Positions 13,188-17,451 of a DNA stretch of 17,451 nucleotides are shown here, piece after piece. The notes under the pieces were generated by a model. The model was not told the DNA's origin and made no database searches. It was given only the letters and a program-made list of their open reading frames with translations. The number at the start of each line of letters is the position of its first letter. The first letter of the stretch is position 1. This DNA comes from an uncultured Alistipes sp. (GTDB taxonomy: Bacteria > Bacteroidota > Bacteroidia > Bacteroidales > Rikenellaceae), in the NCBI GenBank assembly GCA_949840605.1, contig CATKXN010000053.1:1-17451 (forward strand). Reading direction: 5' to 3'. The position numbers and the translations under genes are program-made.

Positions 13188-14774
13188 CTACCAGCTCCGG
13201 ATCTGGGCGTCGAGCCACGCCAGGCGCATCCGGTAACTGGCGATCAGCCGGTCTACGGCTTCGTCGAACGAAAGCAGTTCGTCGCCGTTGGGCATCACGA
13301 TCTCTTCGTGGGGCAGCGTGATCTCGGGCCAGAGGTCGAAATTGCGCCGCGCCGAGTCGGAGATGTAGTCGCGCTGCGCCGCGATATAGTCGGGCACGGT
13401 AGCCAGGAAGGGATAGAGCGCCTCCCAGCGTTCGCGCGCCTGACGGCGGATCGCACGGCTCTGGAACATCCGCGCATACCAGCTGTTCGACTCCTTGACC
13501 ATCCATCGTTCGGCGTCGGCCATCGTCAGCGTGCCGTAGTCGAAGTCCCAGACGGGTCCCGCCGTAAGCTTGCCCAGCCGGGGTTTGTGGACATAGAAAC
13601 TCTTGGGATGCTTGATCTCCTGGTTGCCCATCAGTTCGTTGACGATCCAGTAGTCCACGAACGACACGATGTCGAACATCGCCGACGGATCGCGGTAATC
13701 CTTGTCGAAAAGCAGGTTGTCCGCCTCGTTGAAATAGGTCCGGATATACCGGAACTGCCGGTCGGTGATCGATTCGTCGGGCGACTTGATGTTGACCGGC
13801 ATATCCGAGTTGGCCGAGCGGAACTTGTTCATCTCGTCGTAATAGGTATCCATCTCCAACAGATAACCGCCCGTCAGGGCATCGCCCTCGTTGTCGTCGA
13901 CGGTCAGCTCGTCGATATCGAGGCGGTTCCCGTCGATCTTGATCTGCTCGACGACGAGGTAGTTGCCCAGGTACTTGAAATCGGCACGGACCGACTCGCG
14001 GAAGTAAACCTCCGCGAAGCAGGTCCGCGGGGTCCATCGCAGCGAGGTCCGCGAAGCGATGTAGTGCGCCACGCGGTTGCGCAGCAGCGTCCGGTCCATG
14101 TAATTGGCGATCAGGCACCAGCGTGTGTGTTTGGGCATGCCCAGGATCGGGGTCTTCGTCGCGAGCTTGAGCGCATAGGGCTTCTTCTCCCATCCCCAGG
14201 TCGAGTTGCCGCGTCCCTTGACCCCGGCGGACATCTCCGGCAGGTCGTCGAAACCGCCCCTGCCCTCGATGCGGATCAGACCGTCGATCCAGTTCTCGGT
14301 ATCCACGACAGGCTGCGTCGCCGTCACGTACACCACCGGCAGTTCGGCATTCACCGCGGCGGCGCTCCGGAGGGTAAAAGGCTCGGAGAGTATCCGCTGC
14401 CCGCTGACTTCGACTGCGAGGCACACCTGCTCGTCGAAGGTCCCGGAGGTCTCCGGAGCAGTGATGTAAACCGAGAAAACGCCGTCGACGGGACCGCCCC
14501 AGCCCGCTACCGTACACCCCGACGCGATGTCCCCGCCCGCTTCAGCGACCAGTTCCGCCCGCACGAAGCTCCAGCGGGGATTCCACGACGAAAGTGCGAA
14601 GCGCAGGCATCCCGTCTCGCTGCGCTCCAGTTCGACCGTCTGCGACCGAAGCGCGATCGCGAGCGGCCCGCCCGGCCCCTCGTCCCTGGAGCATGCGGCC
14701 GCCAGGATGACCGCCGTGAACGCCAAGGCGCTGAACAGCGCCCCGAACCGTCTGTCGGGAAAATTATTCTTCAT
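13188..14774 (-). CDS. CotH-kinase-family lipoprotein
   Basis: 528 residues. A signal peptide with lipobox A-A-A-C (Cys28) is followed by SRDEG, so it is membrane anchored and perhaps surface exposed. Residues about 30-140 form a separate N-terminal beta-rich region of unknown type. The CotH kinase domain spans about 145-440: KGRGNSTW (186-193), YLLEMD (304-309), YWIVNELMGNQE (375-386) and GPVWDFDYG (406-414) with the acidic residues expected to bind metal. In spore formers CotH phosphorylates coat proteins; the Bacteroidota substrates are unknown. The frame is open upstream to 14906. The likely start is ATG 14772-14774 (an adjacent ATG ends at 14777), overlapping the DUF1573 gene by 11-14 bp. 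Last gene of a three-gene operon. Confidence 0.88.
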   Translation of the reverse strand: MKNNFPDRRFGALFSALAFTAVILAAACSRDEGPGGPLAIALRSQTVELERSETGCLRFALSSWNPRWSFVRAELVAEAGGDIASGCTVAGWGGPVDGVFSVYITAPETSGTFDEQVCLAVEVSGQRILSEPFTLRSAAAVNAELPVVYVTATQPVVDTENWIDGLIRIEGRGGFDDLPEMSAGVKGRGNSTWGWEKKPYALKLATKTPILGMPKHTRWCLIANYMDRTLLRNRVAHYIASRTSLRWTPRTCFAEVYFRESVRADFKYLGNYLVVEQIKIDGNRLDIDELTVDDNEGDALTGGYLLEMDTYYDEMNKFRSANSDMPVNIKSPDESITDRQFRYIRTYFNEADNLLFDKDYRDPSAMFDIVSFVDYWIVNELMGNQEIKHPKSFYVHKPRLGKLTAGPVWDFDYGTLTMADAERWMVKESNSWYARMFQSRAIRRQARERWEALYPFLATVPDYIAAQRDYISDSARRNFDLWPEITLPHEEIVMPNGDELLSFDEAVDRLIASYRMRLAWLDAQIRSW

Positions 14775-15282
14775 CATCGGTATAATAATTCTTTTCCGTC
14801 TCCCGGCCGTCCACCATGCGTTGCACGAGGCCGTTTTTGATTCCGAACTCGCGGTAGAGCTCCTCGTAATCGCGCGTATAGCCGGCGTCGGGGACGACGT
14901 TGACATCGAATTTCAGCTTCACCACCCCCGCGGGCAGGATGTTGCCGTAGACCCAGATGGTGTGCTCCACCGCCCCGACGTTCTTGTTGCTGTCGTATTT
15001 CAGGCGGATGAACTGGCTTCGCTCGGGCGGGACGATGATATGCGACTTGCGGTCGGCGACGACGCACCCGCACGAAGTCTGTATTTCGGTGATGACCAGC
15101 GGGTTTTCACCCGCATTCTTGACCTCGAAGAGGAGTTCGAGCGTCTGTCCCTGCAAAATCGGCAAGTAGTGGCGCACGGGGTCCGTGACCTCGACGGCCG
15201 TCGGCGCCACCCGCTTGCTGCACGAGACGGCCCCGACCGTCAGGGCCAGCAGCGCAACGCCTATGAATCCGCTTTTCCGCAT
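14764..15282 (-). CDS. DUF1573 family lipoprotein
   Basis: 172 residues. The signal peptide ends in lipobox A-V-S-C (Cys21). The DUF1573 immunoglobulin-like domain (about 35-128) shows FEVKNAGENPLVITEIQTSCGCVV with the hallmark SCGC (Cys71 and Cys73), followed by the expected hydrophobic strand pattern. The family is abundant in Bacteroidota envelopes; no enzyme activity is known and a protein-protein scaffold role is often assumed. The C-terminus ends in an acidic DDEE. It starts 3 bp after the DUF4838 gene and overlaps the CotH gene, so all three should be made together. Confidence 0.9.
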   Translation of the reverse strand: MRKSGFIGVALLALTVGAVSCSKRVAPTAVEVTDPVRHYLPILQGQTLELLFEVKNAGENPLVITEIQTSCGCVVADRKSHIIVPPERSQFIRLKYDSNKNVGAVEHTIWVYGNILPAGVVKLKFDVNVVPDAGYTRDYEELYREFGIKNGLVQRMVDGRETEKNYYTDDEE

Positions 15283-15285
15283 GGC

Positions 15286-17424
15286 TCAGGGTATTAAGTA
15301 AATTTCATCGGCAGCCAGCTGCACCCGCCGGCCGCCGGGACGCACGGCCCGGACCGAAATACGCTCCGCCCCCGCAAGGTCCACCGCCCCCGAAGCCGTG
15401 AAGACGCGGCCTTCGGCATCGGAAACCGGGACGAAACTCCGGTACAGCACGCCGTCCTTGTAGATGTCGACCGCGCGCGGCGCCCGTAGACGGTGGCGCG
15501 GCAGTTCGAGGAACGCCATTTCGAAACGGCGCGCAGGGGCGGCGACTTCGCCCGGGAACGCCACTTCGAGGTCTTCGGAACTGATATGCCAGCCGTAGTG
15601 GTAGCCCAACGGCAGTCCGCGCACGCCGTCGGTCAGCATCCCGGGCTCGCGGTACTCCTCGTCGGGCCTCGACACTACCTCGGGCTTCACCCCCAGGAGC
15701 AAGTTGCGCACCCCGGCCCCGGGAAGCAGGCGTCCGCGCCATTGGGCGAGGTAATCCCCCACGCGAAGCCCCGATTCGCCGATGCGCTCCATCTCCGGAA
15801 AGTCCGCATGGGCGTCCAGCGCCGCCAGCCACCTCTCCGCAGACGGATTCACGCACAGGCGGCCGCCCTTGACGACGGCGAATCCATGCTTATCCGCAGC
15901 GTGGCTGCGGGCGATCTCCAGGCGCGTATAGCTCAGCGCCGCAAGCAGCCGGCGGAGGCTCCTCCGCTCGGCGTCCTTCGCCGTCGGAAGCGTCTGCTCC
16001 AGCTCCTCGTAGAAACGCACGAAAGCCCCGGCATCCAGCCACTCCGCCTCGGCGGAACGAATGCCGCCGTAGAGGTTCAGCGGTCGCTTCGAGGCGGCGG
16101 CGCGGCGTTCGGCATCGGCGCAGAAGCCGGCCAGCAATTCGCCCGAGCGGGGATAATTCCCGGCAAAATAGCGCCGCATCAACGCTTCGGGCGACTGCCC
16201 GGGATCGAGCATCAGTGCCGAAAGCACATAGGTCCGCATCCCGTCGAACGGCACGTAATCGCACCCGCTGCCGTTCAGGAACACGCCCCCGACACCCCGG
16301 TCGCGATAGAACCGCAGCCGTTCGGCCATCAGTTCCAGCACGGGGAAGGGCGTGAGGTAGTCGTCGAAATTCTGAACATAGTCCCAGACGTACACCTTGC
16401 CGGCGACACGCTTCCAGCGGTCGAGGCGTTCGGCGAATCTCTTTCCCCGGGGCGACCGGAAAGCGTCGGCCGAGAAAGGCAGCTCCATGGCGCTGACGAT
16501 CACCCCCGCAGAGGCGGGCATCGCCGCGGAAGGAGGCTCCTGCGTCGAGAGGTAACCCAGCGTATAGAACGTATGGTGCGGAAAGCGACCGGCCAGCCGC
16601 GCAAGCAGCCGCATCACGGCGGGCGTCGCGCTTTCGGCCGTATTGCCCGCGGCGGCGCAGGCCGCACAGCCGCAGACGGCGTCGTCGTCGGCCGGAGCGA
16701 TCACGAACCGCAGCGAAGCCGTATCGCCCTCCCCGAAATTGTCGGCGACATACTCCTCGATGCGGCTGTAAGTCGCTTCGGACGAGAAGCAGAACTGACC
16801 GTCGTAACGCTCTCCGCCGATCAGGGCGTAAACCTCTTCGGGACCGCCGGCCAGCACCCGTCCCAGCTGGTGCCCCCAGAGCCCCCAGCCGCGTTCCGCA
16901 TCGTCCGCCGCAAGAATTCCCGCCCGGTCGGCGTCGTGCGCCGCAGGAGTGTAAAGCCCCCGGAAACCGAATGCGAAACGACCGCAGGTGTCGCACAGCC
17001 CCACGGTCGCGGGAGGCAGGTCCGAGGCTTCGATGCGCGGGTCCTCGCCCGCCAGCGACTTCATCAGCTGGTATTGCAGCCACAGCATCCGCCGGCCGTC
17101 GCGCGCCGTGAGGCGGACGCCCCGGCGGAGGCGTTTCACGCAGAAATCATCCCGGAGCAGCGTATCGACGCCTACCGTAAGGGTGAAGAGCTTCCCGTCG
17201 TCCTCCCGGCGGACCATCCGCTTCCCGCCGTCGGCTCGCCGCCACAAATGGTCGCAGAGGTACTCCGACCAGCGGAGGTCCTCACGCGAAAGATCGTCCG
17301 CAGGCAGCACCGCATAGCCGTCGCACGCCGCGGGCGGGACGTCCGACGGGGCGCATCCGACGCCCTCGAACGAGCAGCACAGAAGCGCGGAGACGACGAG
17401 CGCCATCCGTTCAAAACGAGACAT
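15286..17424 (-). CDS. Exported DUF4838 domain protein (putative glycosidase-like)
   Basis: 712 residues from ATG 17422-17424; an in-frame ATG ending at 17436 is possible. Residues 1-24 form a signal peptide; the GVGC end is an imperfect lipobox, so lipidation is uncertain. The central part shows DUF4838 marks: the cysteine cluster CGCAAC (251-256, CxCxxC), VWDYVQNFDDYLTPFP (347-362) and GVFLNGSGCDY (380-390). DUF4838 proteins share a likely TIM-barrel relationship to alpha-glucuronidases and are predicted to act on carbohydrates, but activity is unproven. A C-terminal beta-sandwich (about 590-712) may bind sugar. First gene of the operon in this window; its promoter region is mostly beyond the edge. 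Confidence 0.85.
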   Translation of the reverse strand: MSRFERMALVVSALLCCSFEGVGCAPSDVPPAACDGYAVLPADDLSREDLRWSEYLCDHLWRRADGGKRMVRREDDGKLFTLTVGVDTLLRDDFCVKRLRRGVRLTARDGRRMLWLQYQLMKSLAGEDPRIEASDLPPATVGLCDTCGRFAFGFRGLYTPAAHDADRAGILAADDAERGWGLWGHQLGRVLAGGPEEVYALIGGERYDGQFCFSSEATYSRIEEYVADNFGEGDTASLRFVIAPADDDAVCGCAACAAAGNTAESATPAVMRLLARLAGRFPHHTFYTLGYLSTQEPPSAAMPASAGVIVSAMELPFSADAFRSPRGKRFAERLDRWKRVAGKVYVWDYVQNFDDYLTPFPVLELMAERLRFYRDRGVGGVFLNGSGCDYVPFDGMRTYVLSALMLDPGQSPEALMRRYFAGNYPRSGELLAGFCADAERRAAASKRPLNLYGGIRSAEAEWLDAGAFVRFYEELEQTLPTAKDAERRSLRRLLAALSYTRLEIARSHAADKHGFAVVKGGRLCVNPSAERWLAALDAHADFPEMERIGESGLRVGDYLAQWRGRLLPGAGVRNLLLGVKPEVVSRPDEEYREPGMLTDGVRGLPLGYHYGWHISSEDLEVAFPGEVAAPARRFEMAFLELPRHRLRAPRAVDIYKDGVLYRSFVPVSDAEGRVFTASGAVDLAGAERISVRAVRPGGRRVQLAADEIYLIP

Positions 17425-17451
17425 ACAACTGTACATAGATGTTATACATAT

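Overview
The window looks like chromosomal DNA of a GC-rich member of the Bacteroidales, most likely near Alistipes (Rikenellaceae). The clade call rests on TAnnTTTG-type -7 promoter boxes (several with a TTTG box upstream), starts without clear Shine-Dalgarno sequences, the acpP-fabF-rnc gene order, an alpha2-type glycyl-tRNA synthetase, and lipoproteins of Bacteroidota-typical families (BACON, DUF1573, DUF4838, CotH-like). The genus is inference. I see no rRNA, tRNA, CRISPR array, phage gene or intact transposase.

Left part (1-4836). The minus strand carries glyS followed immediately by the start of ruvX/yqgF, which is cut by the window edge. A 340-base gap (1661-2000) upstream of glyS holds a glyS promoter box, a weak hairpin and an extended inverted-repeat structure at 1816-1934. 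Next comes an orphan plus-strand surface lipoprotein (BACON domain plus YD-like repeats, 2001-3275). It is closed by a 98-bp element with perfect 19-bp inverted ends that also resembles a terminator. This lipoprotein islet separates glyS from the 3' end of the minus-strand acpP-fabF-rnc-radC cluster.

Middle (4837-9898). acpP and fabF (fatty acid synthesis), rnc and radC form one tight minus-strand operon read from a promoter at about 6460. That promoter lies back to back with the promoter of the plus-strand pepE-tyrA-yraN operon (dipeptidase, prephenate dehydrogenase, YraN nuclease-fold protein). waaA (Kdo transferase, lipid A/LPS core) follows from its own well-formed promoter, which overlaps the end of yraN. 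It ends at a bidirectional terminator.

Right part (9899-17451). On the minus strand cyuA (cysteine desulfidase family) is followed after 2 bp by an exported histidine acid phosphatase. A divergent Nudix hydrolase lies on the plus strand. A second minus-strand operon carries three exported proteins: DUF4838, DUF1573 and a CotH-kinase-family lipoprotein. This trio is the most plausible candidate for an undescribed envelope system. The structured DNA around the orphan lipoprotein is the most unusual non-coding feature.
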